Shown: positions 33,986-42,988, numbered from the stretch's first letter. The stretch: 64,000 bases of DNA from an uncultured Roseobacter sp. (GCF_947493125.1 NZ_CANLQB010000003.1:186001-250000); one strand, 5' to 3'. The notes: generated by a model from the letters alone, not told the origin. Numbers and translations: made by a program.

Positions 33986-34579
33986 CTACAACGCCTTGCG
34001 GGCGCGCAATGCCGCGGAGATCGTGCCATCGTCGAGATAGTCCAGCTCGCCGCCGATTGGGACGCCTTGCGCAAGCGACGTCAAGGTGACCTGGCCGTCG
34101 AGCCGGTCGGCGATGTAATGGGCCGTCGTCTGCCCGTCGATGGTGGCGTTCAGCGCGAGGATCACCTCGGTGATGTTTTCGCTCGGGACCCGGTCGATCA
34201 GGCGGGGGATGCGCAGGTCGTCTGGCCCGATGGCATCGAGCGCGGACAGCGTGCCGCCCAGCACGTGATAGCGCCCCTTGAAGACGCCCGCGCGTTCCAT
34301 CGCCCAGAGGTCGGCCACATCCTCGACCACGCAAAGCTCGCCATTCGCGCGCTTCTCGGAAGTGCAGATATCGCAGACGTCCAAGGTGCCGACATTGCCA
34401 CAGTTCAGGCACTCCCGCGCGGTCGCGGCCACCGTTTGCATGACATCGGCAAGGGGGGTGAGCAACAGGCTGCGCTTGCGGATCAGATGCAGCACGGCCC
34501 GCCGGGCTGACCGCGGGCCCAGCCCCGGCAGTTTCGCCATCAACTCGATCAGAGCGTCGATATCCTTGGTGCTGCTCAC
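33986..34579 (-). CDS. recR: Recombination mediator protein RecR
   Basis: The 197-aa product is RecR, which with RecO loads RecA on gaps. HhH region ([19 protein letters not shown]) at about residues 14-32; a zinc finger [17 protein letters not shown] (about 56-72); a TOPRIM domain ([27 protein letters not shown]) follows. The length is standard. The start at 34579 is natural. It is part of the leftward dnaX - ridA - ebfC - membrane protein - recR group, in which ebfC and recR are commonly associated with dnaX. Confidence 0.96.
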   Translation of the reverse strand: MSSTKDIDALIELMAKLPGLGPRSARRAVLHLIRKRSLLLTPLADVMQTVAATARECLNCGNVGTLDVCDICTSEKRANGELCVVEDVADLWAMERAGVFKGRYHVLGGTLSALDAIGPDDLRIPRLIDRVPSENITEVILALNATIDGQTTAHYIADRLDGQVTLTSLAQGVPIGGELDYLDDGTISAALRARKAL

Positions 34580-34612
34580 TGCGGTGCCTCTTTGTGCCTC
34601 TGGTCGCTGCGA

Positions 34613-35590
34613 TCAGAAGAATTTGCGCATCGTGTAGTCTATGAGGCTGGGCATGAAAGACAAGAAGGTCACGATGGCCGCGGCAGAGACCGAGATTTGC
34701 CCGCCCGGCGGTAGCGTGCGCACTTTGAGCAGCAGGTCGCGCGCGTTCACCAGATCCCCGAGGCTGGGCAGTTTGTCGATGTCGACCTCGAGATCCTCGC
34801 GCGGGGTCTGATTGCCAAGGTGCCGGATATGCGCGTCGATCATGCGCTCGATCCGGTCGAGTTCCTGGGCCTTCTTGACGGCGAGCAGGTTCGAAAGGGG
34901 CAGGACCGGGACGGCGTAGGTGGCCACGACCATGGCCAGTGCGGACACGGAGAAGACCAATATGATCGGGTCGACGGCGTAATCCGACAAAACCACCGCG
35001 AGGATGGACAGGCAGGCCACGAGGGCGGTGGCCATCACGATCTGACTGTTTATGCGAAGCAGGGTGATCATGGGCGCGCGATTGAGATTGAGAATGCGCA
35101 GGTCGAGTGTCGACATCTCGCGCAGCACTGACTGCCAGAAGCGACCGATGCCCACGATCACCGTGCCCACGATCAGGTTGTTGACGAAGACAAAGACGCA
35201 AAGCCAGATGGTGAGGTCGGGCGTCTCGCGCCAGGGGTCGATCTGCCAGACCGCGAAGGCGATGAACGCTGCATAGACCACCGCGGGCAGGGCCGTTGTT
35301 CGGTCTCCCAGCAGGTGATCGACGGCGGCTTGCGGATCACGGCCCGCAACCGGAAAGTCACGGAACATGTCGGCGATGCGCGGCGCGATATGGATGCCGA
35401 AGCGGTAGATGAAGAGCGTGTTCGCCGTCACCAGAACGATGAGGGCGGCATCCTTCAAGGCGCCAATGTGCGCCACCTGGATCCCGGCGTAGAGCCCCGC
35501 CACAACAGCGGAGGCAAAGACGACCCATCCCCCGACACGCACCAGATAGGGGGGCGCGTGAAAGTCCAGAGTGGAAGGGCCGTCCGACAT
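34613..35590 (-). CDS. Conserved membrane protein, unknown
   Basis: A 325-aa membrane protein. The N terminus (MSDGPSTLDFHAPPYLVRVG) is short, followed by about six hydrophobic helices up to residue about 240 and a cytoplasmic segment with a coiled coil-like stretch (AVKKAQELDRIERMIDAHIRH) ending in one more helix. It is 34 bases upstream of recR and 6 bases after ebfC, on the same strand, so it is probably co-transcribed. I do not know the family. Confidence 0.6.
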   Translation of the reverse strand: MSDGPSTLDFHAPPYLVRVGGWVVFASAVVAGLYAGIQVAHIGALKDAALIVLVTANTLFIYRFGIHIAPRIADMFRDFPVAGRDPQAAVDHLLGDRTTALPAVVYAAFIAFAVWQIDPWRETPDLTIWLCVFVFVNNLIVGTVIVGIGRFWQSVLREMSTLDLRILNLNRAPMITLLRINSQIVMATALVACLSILAVVLSDYAVDPIILVFSVSALAMVVATYAVPVLPLSNLLAVKKAQELDRIERMIDAHIRHLGNQTPREDLEVDIDKLPSLGDLVNARDLLLKVRTLPPGGQISVSAAAIVTFLSFMPSLIDYTMRKFF

Positions 35591-35596
35591 CTTCGG

Positions 35597-35941
35597 TCAG
35601 AAGGGCAGTTTCATGTCCGCGGGCAGCCCGAGCCCTTCGGTCAGCTTCGACATTTCCTCCTGCGCGCGTTCGCTGGCTTTGGTCTGCGCGTCCTTGATGG
35701 CGGCGAGGATCAGGTCCTCCACCACTTCCTTGTCATCGCCATTGAAGATCGAGGGGTCGATATCGAGCGTCTTGAGTTCGCCCTTCGCCGTACAGGTGGC
35801 CTTGACCAACCCGGCACCGGAGGCCCCTTCCACAATGATGCTGTGCATGTCTTCCTGCAGCTGGGCCATCTTGCCCTGCATTTCCTGCGCCTTCTTCATC
35901 ATGCCGGCCATATCGCCGAGCCCGCCTAGTCCTTTGAACAT
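35597..35941 (-). CDS. ebfC: Nucleoid-associated protein, YbaB/EbfC family
   Basis: A 114-aa YbaB/EbfC protein, a small dimeric DNA-binding protein. The helical start MFKGLGGLGDMAGMMKKAQEM, then QGKMAQLQEDMHSIIVEGASG and a conserved VKATCTAKGELKTLDIDPSIF. It is the usual length. It lies between ridA and the membrane protein gene in the dnaX-recR cluster. In other bacteria this gene sits directly between dnaX and recR; here the order is kept with extra genes inserted. Confidence 0.93.
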   Translation of the reverse strand: MFKGLGGLGDMAGMMKKAQEMQGKMAQLQEDMHSIIVEGASGAGLVKATCTAKGELKTLDIDPSIFNGDDKEVVEDLILAAIKDAQTKASERAQEEMSKLTEGLGLPADMKLPF

Positions 35942-35988
35942 GTCCTGTTTTCCTTGTTGCCTCTGGATGAACCGTGATTGATCTGAAA

Positions 35989-36387
35989 TTAGCCTGTCCG
36001 AAGCCGCGCGACCACCTTCAGCTCAACAATGACGCCCGGGGTGGCAAAGCCCGCGACCTCAATTGCGGTCCATGCGGGGTAAGGCGGACGCACGCGAGCG
36101 GCGCGGATCTGTCGGAACAGTGTGAGGTGGTCGGCAAGCCCCAGGTGGTAGCTGGTCATATCTACGACGTCGGTGAAGTCGAGCCCGGCCTCGGCAAGGA
36201 CCGTCTTCACGGCTTCGAAGGCGGTCTCTATCTGGATCTCCGGCTCGGGTGGCGGAGGGCCCTCTAGTGGACAGCCGTTGAACCCCGTGAGAAAGACGTG
36301 GTCGCCGGAGATAAGGCCGGGCGACATGCGCCAGTCCTGCTCCAGCGCGGCCATCTCGTCCGGGATGAGGGCGCGCAGCTCAGTCAT
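35989..36387 (-). CDS. RidA family protein
   Basis: A 132-aa RidA/YjgF family protein, in the group that deaminates reactive imines or has other small-molecule roles. Family features: GDHVFLTGFNGCPLEG in the beta strand, AFEAVKTVLAEAGLDFTDVVDMTSYH, and PAWTAIEVAGFATPGVIVELKVVA. The conserved C-terminal Arg/Glu site is approximately present. The start at 36387 overlaps the end of dnaX by 8 bases, indicating translational coupling. A different small deaminase group is possible. Confidence 0.88.
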   Translation of the reverse strand: MTELRALIPDEMAALEQDWRMSPGLISGDHVFLTGFNGCPLEGPPPPEPEIQIETAFEAVKTVLAEAGLDFTDVVDMTSYHLGLADHLTLFRQIRAARVRPPYPAWTAIEVAGFATPGVIVELKVVARLRTG

Positions 36388-38140
36388 CCTCGAAGGGGTC
36401 CCATTCGTCCTCGACCTCGGGCAGGGCCTCCTGTTCCGCTTCGGCGGCGATTTTCGCAGGCGTGCGGATGTTCTTGATCTTCGCCTTGGGAAACGCGGCG
36501 ATCACGGCTTGCATAAGGGGGTGTTCCTTGGCGGCCTCGTGCAGCGCGTAGAGCTCTGCGTTGCGCACCTCGTCGATGGTCTTGCCGCCGCCGTCATTGA
36601 CGATAGTGACTGCCCAGCGATTTCCTGTCCACGTTTGCAGGCGATGGCCAAGACGCTGGGCCAGATCGCGGGGCGCGCGGTCGGTCGGTTGGAATTCGAT
36701 CCGCCCGGGTTGATATGAAACCAGCCTCAGGTCCGTCTCCACATCGGCAAGCAGCTTGCCGTCGCGGTTTGCCCGGATCAGCTCCACCACGTGCTCGAAG
36801 GTCGGGAACCGCGCCAGCGCCGCATCCAGATCAACGGCTTGCGCGGTTACAGGCACCGCGCCGCGGCTTGCGGATGTCGGGGCCGAGGCGGCAGCCGAGG
36901 CCCCCCCGGTCGCGGCACGCGCGCCTGTGCTTTGCACAGGCTGTCCGCCGCCATTCGGTCCAGAGGCGGGCGGAGGTGTGGCGCCGTGCAGCTTGCGCAC
37001 GAGGTCTTCCGGGCTGGGCAGGTCCGCCACATGTGTGAGGCGAATGATGGCCATTTCTGCGGCCATCATAGCATTCGGGGCGCTCGCCACTTCGTCCAAT
37101 GCCTTCAGGAGCATCTGCCAGAGACGCGTGAGCACCCGCATCGGCAGCGCATCGGCCATGGCGACACCCCGTGTGCGTTCGTCCGGGGAGACCGTCGGGT
37201 CGGCGGCGGCCTCGGGCGTGATCTTCACGACCGACACCCAATGGGTGATCTCCGCCAGATCCCGCAGGACGGCCATCGGATCGGCCCCTTCCGCATATTG
37301 CGCGGAGAGTTCGGTCAGTGCGCCGGCGGCATCTCCCTTCAGGATCATGTCGAAAAGATCGAGAACGCGCCCGCGGTCCGCCAGACCCAGCATCGCGCGG
37401 ACCTGTGCCGCGGTGGTCTCGCCTGCGCCGTGGCTGATCGCCTGATCCAGCAGCGAGGTCGCATCCCGAGCCGACCCTTCTGCCGCCCGCGCGATCAGCG
37501 CAAGGGCGTCCCCGGCGATCTTTGCGCGCTCGGCCTCCGCGATCCGGCGCATCAGGGCGATCATCACTTCCGGTTCGATCCGCCGCAAATCGAACCGTTG
37601 ACAGCGCGACAGGACCGTCACTGGCACCTTTCGGATTTCGGTGGTCGCGAAGATGAACTTCACGTGAGAGGGCGGTTCCTCCAGGGTCTTGAGCAGCGCG
37701 CTGAACGCGCCGGTCGAAAGCATGTGTACTTCGTCGATGATGTAGACCTTGTAGCGGGCGGCGGCTGCGCGGTAGTGCACCGAATCGATGATTTCACGGA
37801 TGTTCGCCACGCCCGTGTTCGATGCCGCGTCCATCTCCATCACATCGACATGGCGGCCCTCCATAATCGCGGAACAATGCTCACAAGTGCCGCAGGGATC
37901 GGTCGTCGGGCCACCCTGACCGTCGGGACCGATGCAGTTCATGCCTTTGGCGATGATCCGTGCCGTGGTGGTTTTGCCGGTGCCCCGGATGCCGGTCATG
38001 ATGAAGGCCTGCGCGATCCGGTCGGCCTCGAACGCATTCTTCAGGGTGCGCACCATCGCATCCTGTCCGACCAGATCGGCGAAGGTTTCCGGACGGTACT
38101 TTCTTGCGAGGACCTGATAGTCCGATGTGGTGTCTTGCAT
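36380..38140 (-). CDS. dnaX: DNA polymerase III subunit gamma/tau
   Basis: A 586-aa DnaX, the clamp loader ATPase. N-terminal AAA+ domain: Walker A GIRGTGKTTTARIIAKG (about residues 50-66), zinc module CxxC...CGTCEHC, Walker B VYIIDEVHMLS, SRC motif (LSRCQRFDLRRIEP). The C-terminal linker is Ala/Pro rich (about 395-450) followed by the tau-like domain ending EDEWDPFEDD. The start at 38140 (MQDTTSDYQVLARKYRPETF) is normal; upstream residues look unlike the family. I see no A-rich slippery heptamer for a gamma frameshift. Confidence 0.96.
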   Translation of the reverse strand: MQDTTSDYQVLARKYRPETFADLVGQDAMVRTLKNAFEADRIAQAFIMTGIRGTGKTTTARIIAKGMNCIGPDGQGGPTTDPCGTCEHCSAIMEGRHVDVMEMDAASNTGVANIREIIDSVHYRAAAARYKVYIIDEVHMLSTGAFSALLKTLEEPPSHVKFIFATTEIRKVPVTVLSRCQRFDLRRIEPEVMIALMRRIAEAERAKIAGDALALIARAAEGSARDATSLLDQAISHGAGETTAAQVRAMLGLADRGRVLDLFDMILKGDAAGALTELSAQYAEGADPMAVLRDLAEITHWVSVVKITPEAAADPTVSPDERTRGVAMADALPMRVLTRLWQMLLKALDEVASAPNAMMAAEMAIIRLTHVADLPSPEDLVRKLHGATPPPASGPNGGGQPVQSTGARAATGGASAAASAPTSASRGAVPVTAQAVDLDAALARFPTFEHVVELIRANRDGKLLADVETDLRLVSYQPGRIEFQPTDRAPRDLAQRLGHRLQTWTGNRWAVTIVNDGGGKTIDEVRNAELYALHEAAKEHPLMQAVIAAFPKAKIKNIRTPAKIAAEAEQEALPEVEDEWDPFEDD

Positions 38141-38223
38141 GATGCGCTTTCGAGGCTGGCTGCTGGTAAGGTAGAGGCTTCGCAGGTCGCCGTCCAGCGG
38201 CGGCACCGCGTCGTGTCCTGAAA

Positions 38224-38808
38224 TCAGCTGGCTTTTTTGGGTGCGGCTGGCGGCGTCTTGAAAAGATCGGGCAGAGACCTCAGTATGTCCGAGTTGCGCC
38301 GCACCCTGGCCAGTTGCCAGCCGCCTTCGATCAGCAGGAAGACATGTTCCGCGCACCTCTTCGCGTCAGTCTCGCTCAGGCCGAAGCGTCTCGCATTGTC
38401 CTGAACTTCATCGATCCAGCCGGAGTAGCAGCGCTCTGCATGTTCCAGAAACTCGGCATTCCCCGGATCTTCGAACAGTGTAGATCCGATCGGGCAGCCG
38501 TCCTGTTGCCCCGTCAGATCGAAGAGCTTGGCCAGCTTGAAACACAGCGTTGTTGCACCGTCCTCAAAGGTTTTGGCCTCGGCGAAGCTTGCTGCAATCA
38601 GGCGCAGCATCTGGTCTGAGGCCCATGTGGCGGCAGCGATGGCCAGATCGGATTTTCCATTCGGAAAATGGTGATAGAGCGACCCTTTGGGCGCGGCCGC
38701 CTCGGTCAGCAGATCATTGAGCCCGACCCCGTGATATCCGTGGGTGCGGAACAGCTTGGCAGCGGCCTGGATCAGCCTGTCCTTGGTAGGAAGCGCAGCG
38801 GTGGTCAT
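38224..38808 (-). CDS. TetR family regulator, LmrA/YxaF-like
   Basis: A 194-aa TetR regulator. The N-terminal HTH is typical (DRLIQAAAKLFRTHGYHGVG, LNDLLTEAAAPKGSLYHHFP) at about residues 8-53, and the C-terminal ligand domain contains a conserved GCPIGSTLFE stretch that is typical of the LmrA/YxaF/QacR-type subgroup. Start at 38808 was chosen over an earlier Met. It diverges from an alpha/beta hydrolase gene across a gap with two operator palindromes, so it most likely represses both. Its inducer is unknown. Confidence 0.88.
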   Translation of the reverse strand: MTTAALPTKDRLIQAAAKLFRTHGYHGVGLNDLLTEAAAPKGSLYHHFPNGKSDLAIAAATWASDQMLRLIAASFAEAKTFEDGATTLCFKLAKLFDLTGQQDGCPIGSTLFEDPGNAEFLEHAERCYSGWIDEVQDNARRFGLSETDAKRCAEHVFLLIEGGWQLARVRRNSDILRSLPDLFKTPPAAPKKAS

Positions 38809-38826
38809 CCAAAAAGCTTGACACAA

Positions 38827-38844
38827 CTAGACCAAATGGTCCAG
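38827..38844. promoter_or_regulatory. First TetR operator
   Basis: CTAGACCAAATGGTCCAG is an imperfect palindrome matching the perfect site at 38853-38870 in both arms except for one mismatch. It overlaps the region 19 bases upstream of the tetR start codon. Confidence 0.75.
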
Positions 38845-38852
38845 TGATAGAG

Positions 38853-38870
38853 CTAGACCAATTGGTCTAG
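38853..38870. promoter_or_regulatory. Second TetR operator, perfect palindrome
   Basis: CTAGACCAATTGGTCTAG is an 18-base perfect palindrome, 16 bases before the hydrolase start. The two centres are 26 bases apart. The half-site TAGACC with GGTCTA matches the known LmrA/YxaF type operator, from memory. Confidence 0.85.
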
Positions 38871-38886
38871 CGCTGAGGAGTTGGAT

Positions 38887-39798
38887 ATGTTGAAAGTCGT
38901 GGAAGCACCCGTCGTCCGGCGGCGCCTGATCAAGACATCCGATGGGGCCGAGTTGGGGGGCACGCTTATTCTGCCTCCCTTTCAGCCGCGCGCTGCGCTG
39001 GTGCTGAACGGTGCCACGGGTGTTCCGCAGAGCTACTATCAGCGTTTTGCCCGCTGGGCCGCGACCGAACAGGGGGTTGCTGTTTTGACCTACGACTACC
39101 GTGGAACGGGTCGTTCGCTGAACGGGTCGATGCGGGACAGCCGTGCCACCATGTCCGACTGGGGCTTGCGCGACAATGTGGCCGCCCGCGCATATTTGCG
39201 CAGGGCGGTTCCGGATGTGCCGCTTTGGGTGATGGGCCATTCTCTCGGAGCGATGATGTTGCCGATGCAAGAGGACCTCTCGGGGATCGACAAGGTCATC
39301 GGCGTGGCCAGCGGTCTCGTGCATCACGCGGATCATCCGTGGCCCTACCGCGCCTTGGCGCTCTTCTTCTGGTTCGGAATCCCGCCTGTGGCGGCGCGTC
39401 TGTTCGGGTACTTGCCGGGAAGACGGCTGGGGCTGGGAGCTGACATGCCGGCCCCTGCTTATACGGAATGGCGCAGATGGTGCACAACGCCCAGCGTCTT
39501 CGCCGGCGCGGTGCAGGACAGCCTGCCGACGCCGGACTGGTCCAGATCTGGCGCTCCGGTGCGGCTGATCTCCTTCACGGACGACGATGTCTGCCCCGAG
39601 GTGTGCACGCGCAGACTGGCGGCAAAATATGGTGGTTTTGCCGACATAGATTTCGTCCGACCCTCAGATGTGGGGCTGCGCACCCTGGGCCATATCGGCG
39701 CCTTTGCGCGCCAGAACGATGCGGTGTGGACACGGCTCCTCTTTGGTCCGGACGAGGCCGTGCCGAACTCCACGCCGAAACATGCGGCTACAGTCTGA
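38887..39798 (+). CDS. Alpha/beta hydrolase, TetR-controlled
   Basis: A 303-aa alpha/beta hydrolase. The nucleophile elbow is GHSLGAMMLPMQ (Ser in GHSLG), the oxyanion region is LVLNGATGVPQSYYQRFARW, and the late part has FTDDDVCPE (acid) and a His in LGHIGAFAR. The fold resembles predicted serine esterases (YheT/UCP037442-type). Substrate unknown. Start at 38887 with GAGGAG at 38875-38880; a TTG at 38881 is a weaker alternative. It is divergent from tetR. The two-site operator arrangement suggests it is inducible. Confidence 0.82.
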   Translation: MLKVVEAPVVRRRLIKTSDGAELGGTLILPPFQPRAALVLNGATGVPQSYYQRFARWAATEQGVAVLTYDYRGTGRSLNGSMRDSRATMSDWGLRDNVAARAYLRRAVPDVPLWVMGHSLGAMMLPMQEDLSGIDKVIGVASGLVHHADHPWPYRALALFFWFGIPPVAARLFGYLPGRRLGLGADMPAPAYTEWRRWCTTPSVFAGAVQDSLPTPDWSRSGAPVRLISFTDDDVCPEVCTRRLAAKYGGFADIDFVRPSDVGLRTLGHIGAFARQNDAVWTRLLFGPDEAVPNSTPKHAATV

Positions 39799-39822
39799 AA
39801 AGGCGCTGACGAGAGGTGGAGT

Positions 39823-39916
39823 GAGAGGCTGGACAACGACCCAAGCGGGGCTCGTTACGGCTGCTTCCTTCCGGACCTGACCGGGTTGGCGAGGCGCTCG
39901 CCCGCGCCAACCTCTC
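39823..39916 (-). ncRNA. ffs: Signal recognition particle RNA (4.5S type)
   Basis: On the minus strand the conserved SRP Alu-less domain IV reads GGTCAGGTCCGGAAGGAAGC, with the GGAA tetraloop and the asymmetric AGCAG bulge after it. The terminal helix is formed by GAGAGG (39911-39916 complement) and CCTCTC (39823-39828 complement). Length about 94 nt is normal for a small bacterial SRP RNA. It binds Ffh and guides cotranslational membrane targeting. A TATATC box about 10 bases upstream may be its -10. Ends are inferred from helix pairing. Confidence 0.95.
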
Positions 39917-39961
39917 ATCTGGTGATATAGGCAAACCCAATGCGCGAGGCAAGGCCGCAGA

Positions 39962-41839
39962 CTAAAGATGCAGCCGCAATCGCGCGAACCCGTCTTGCGT
40001 GAATCCGCAGGGTTCCGGTGCCATGTGGGCGATGTCGTCAAGATGGTTGAGTGCATTCGGTGCGGTGTGAAGGATCGCCGTGACGCCGGGTGCGGGTCTG
40101 AATTGCCAAGGCGCAGCCGGGACTGTGCGTTCGAGCGATGGGAGCGACAGATAGTCGATCAAGGCTCGGTCCAGCGGGGCGTTGTCTCGGACGACGATGT
40201 CGTCCTCCTCGAACGGTCTGAACATGCCGCCGCCTCCGGCCCGGTGGTCGGTGACGGCGACCAGAAACTCCTGATCAGGATCGACTGGCGCGCCCTGCCA
40301 GGTGATGTCCGACACCCGACCGCGTTCGCCGGGCAAGGGGCGACCGGCTGCGTCGAAGCGCGAGGGCGCGGTGAGGTCGATCTTGTAGTGTAATCCGTAA
40401 AGCGCGTCGTAGCGAAAGCCCGGCACCTTGGGGTCGATCAGCATCTGGTCGGACCTGTCCTTCCGCAGGACATTGAAAATGAGGGCCGAGCGCTCCAGCC
40501 AGCCCGCAATCCGCGCGCCTGTCGCCTTCACGGCCCAGACTTGGTTGGCATAGGGCACAAGACCAGCCACGTGGCGTTGCTCCAACTGGCCTGAGGGAAG
40601 CGTGATGAAGTTCCCGGGCCCGTCAAACCCTCCTGTTGCGGGCGTGGCGGCTGCGGCGATCAGAGGCAGTTGCGCAAGGTCGGACGCTTCGACCGCCTTC
40701 GCGATCGCATATCGTTTGGCTGCGGCCATTAACGCGGTGACGGGGCTGGGACTGGCAAGCGCAAAGTAGCTGTGCATCGGCTCGGTGATCCGGGCAACCG
40801 GCTGTGCCAGATGCTTGCGGGTTGCGAGATGCGCGTCGTCCGCCAGGGTCGCGACTGTTGGATCTTCGCGAATGTCCTCCGTCAGCGGCCGCAGGGTGAC
40901 AACCCGGTCGGAGACGGTCCAGAAGGTTTCCGGCGTGTCTCGTTGCAGACACACGTCGATCACGCCAAGATCCGAGCCGCCGCTGCCGGGCATGACGACG
41001 GGCGTGCCAGAGATAAGGCCTGTGTCGCTGTTGGCGCCCGCGGCCGACTGATGATCGGGCCCGGGGAAACGGAGATGTGTGTGCCCCGCGATCACAACAT
41101 CCACATGCGGGAGCGCGGCCACCTCGGCCACGCGGTTTTGGGCCTCCTCGCCCTCGTCAAAAAGGGCGATGCCCATGTGTGCCAGCGCAATCACGATATC
41201 GGCGCCATCGGACTTCAGTTGATCGGCGGCCTGCTGCAGCGCGCTCACCGGCGGATCGATCTGCACCAGGCCGTCCAACTGCTGACGGTTCCACGTCGCC
41301 GTTTCTTTCGGGAGCGCAGAGATGATGCCGATGCGCAAAGATGCGCTGGCTCCGGCCGTGGTCTGCACGTCCCTTTCAAGCAGCGCGGAGGCCGTCAGAC
41401 CGGGCAACTCTTTGGACGTCACATTTGAGCCTACGACAGGCGCATCGAAGGCCTGGATACAGCGCGCCAGATGGGCAATACCATGGTCGAAATCATGGTT
41501 GCCCAGACCCACGGCGTCATAACCGAGCGTGTTCATTGCGGTGACCATCGGGTTGGGCTGGAATTCCGTCTTGGCGAGAAAGGCGCCCAGTGGGTTGCCC
41601 TGAAGCGTATCGCCATTGTCAAGAAGCAGGCACAGCGCGCCTATGCTCTCGGCCTCGGATCGTGCGGACCGGATCAGCGTGGCAAGACGCGCCAGGCTCT
41701 CCCCATCGGTCTGCCTGTCCTTAACGTAGTCGTAAGCGATGAGCTGCATGTGCAGATCGCTCGTCGCCAGGACTCGCAGATACAGACGCTCGACGTTGGC
41801 GCGCGGGGCCGCAGCTGACGAGGTCTTGGAGGAATCCAT
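39962..41839 (-). CDS. cpdB: Bifunctional 2',3'-cyclic phosphodiesterase/3'-nucleotidase
   Basis: A 625-aa protein of the 5'-nucleotidase/CpdB family. The metallophosphatase domain (about residues 25-330) has LRVLATSDLHMQL, LLDNGDTLQGNP, TLGYDAVGLGNHDFDHG and VVIAGHTHLRFPG; the C-terminal nucleotidase domain (about 370-600) has a substrate-stacking region. CpdB enzymes hydrolyse 2',3'-cyclic nucleotides in the periplasm. Here the natural start (41839) gives no signal peptide (MDSSKTSSAAAPRANVERL), so export is doubtful or the start is wrong; upstream in-frame codons also show no convincing signal. It diverges from nudC. Confidence 0.85.
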   Translation of the reverse strand: MDSSKTSSAAAPRANVERLYLRVLATSDLHMQLIAYDYVKDRQTDGESLARLATLIRSARSEAESIGALCLLLDNGDTLQGNPLGAFLAKTEFQPNPMVTAMNTLGYDAVGLGNHDFDHGIAHLARCIQAFDAPVVGSNVTSKELPGLTASALLERDVQTTAGASASLRIGIISALPKETATWNRQQLDGLVQIDPPVSALQQAADQLKSDGADIVIALAHMGIALFDEGEEAQNRVAEVAALPHVDVVIAGHTHLRFPGPDHQSAAGANSDTGLISGTPVVMPGSGGSDLGVIDVCLQRDTPETFWTVSDRVVTLRPLTEDIREDPTVATLADDAHLATRKHLAQPVARITEPMHSYFALASPSPVTALMAAAKRYAIAKAVEASDLAQLPLIAAAATPATGGFDGPGNFITLPSGQLEQRHVAGLVPYANQVWAVKATGARIAGWLERSALIFNVLRKDRSDQMLIDPKVPGFRYDALYGLHYKIDLTAPSRFDAAGRPLPGERGRVSDITWQGAPVDPDQEFLVAVTDHRAGGGGMFRPFEEDDIVVRDNAPLDRALIDYLSLPSLERTVPAAPWQFRPAPGVTAILHTAPNALNHLDDIAHMAPEPCGFTQDGFARLRLHL

Positions 41840-41983
41840 GATCGAAGCATTCAACTTTCGCACGAAATCATATCCATCAGATCGCGCAGGAGTTGGCAAG
41901 CCTTCGCCGACGCGGAAAAGCGTCATGGCCCTTGAAAGAATGCAGGCTGCATGCCAGTCGTTCCAAAACGGCAGGGACAGAAT

Positions 41984-42952
41984 ATGAGACATGCGGAAAC
42001 GGTGACCTTTGGCGGGTCCGGGCTGGATCGGGCAGGTGAGATACGCCTCGACTGCGCTGCAGTCGGGGCAGCCGCTGGAGCCGCCGAGACCCGGGCGATC
42101 CTGTTCTGGCGCGGCAAGCCGTTGATCCAAATGACCGATCCTGCAGAGCTCGTGCGTTTGCCAATGGATCACCCCGTTCTTGCCGAGGCGTCAGAGGAGC
42201 GCATTCTGCTGGGTCGGGAGGAGGGCGCCTATCGGTTCGCCTGCGACCTGTCAGGCTGGACCCCCGATGATTTGGATGAGGCGGCTCTGGGCGGGTTTCT
42301 GGACCCTAGCGAACAACGACATCCTCAGCTGGCCGATACAATGGCTTTTTTGGAATTACGGCGTGTGATGACCTGGCTCACTCCGCGGGATGCGGAACTG
42401 GCTGCGACCGGAAAGGCGGTTTTCGGATGGCATGAGACCCATCGGTTCTGTTCGCGATGCGGTGCTCAGTCAGACATGAGTCAGGCCGGCTGGCAGCGCC
42501 GGTGCCCGGTCTGCGCCGGCACCCATTTCCCACGCACCGATCCGGTGGTGATCATGCTGATCACGCGCGGCAATTCCGTGCTGATGGGGCGCTCGCCGGG
42601 ATGGCCCGACGGCATGTATTCGTTGCTCGCCGGTTTCGTGGAGCCGGGAGAGACGCTGGAGGCCGCCGTGCGGCGCGAGGTCTTCGAAGAAACCGGGGTC
42701 AAGGTGGGTCCGGTCACCTATCTGTCCAGCCAGCCCTGGCCGTTCCCGGCCTCCCTGATGTTTGGGTGTGCTGGCGAAGCGATCAGCGACAGCATTACGA
42801 TCGACCCCGTTGAAATCGAAGACGCCCTCTGGGTTGGCCGCGAAGAGATGATGACGGTTTTTTCCGGCAAACACCCGAAGATCAAGCCGGCGCGCAGGGG
42901 TGCGATTGCGCATTTCTTGCTGGAAAACTGGTTGTCGGACAGGTTGGACTAG
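41984..42952 (+). CDS. nudC: NAD(H) diphosphatase NudC
   Basis: A 322-aa NudC: an N-terminal domain, a zinc ribbon with CSRCGAQ and CPVCAG (about residues 160-190), and a C-terminal Nudix domain (GFVEPGETLEAAVRREVFEE...) followed by the NADH pyrophosphatase signature SQPWPFPASLM. It hydrolyses NADH/NAD to NMN(H) and AMP and can remove NAD caps from RNA. Start at 41984 with AGGGAC upstream. It is divergent from the cyclic phosphodiesterase gene. Confidence 0.95.
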   Translation: MRHAETVTFGGSGLDRAGEIRLDCAAVGAAAGAAETRAILFWRGKPLIQMTDPAELVRLPMDHPVLAEASEERILLGREEGAYRFACDLSGWTPDDLDEAALGGFLDPSEQRHPQLADTMAFLELRRVMTWLTPRDAELAATGKAVFGWHETHRFCSRCGAQSDMSQAGWQRRCPVCAGTHFPRTDPVVIMLITRGNSVLMGRSPGWPDGMYSLLAGFVEPGETLEAAVRREVFEETGVKVGPVTYLSSQPWPFPASLMFGCAGEAISDSITIDPVEIEDALWVGREEMMTVFSGKHPKIKPARRGAIAHFLLENWLSDRLD

Positions 42953-42988
42953 GGTCGGCCCAGAGCCAGAAGAGAAGATATCCGCTGC

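Noticed and set aside
36380-38140. Programmed frameshift in dnaX to make gamma
   Set aside because: No A-rich slippery heptamer is visible in the coding strand, and the full-length tau frame is intact.
36791-38221. A 476-aa plus-strand frame across dnaX
   Set aside because: It is the antisense of dnaX, with no domain pattern.
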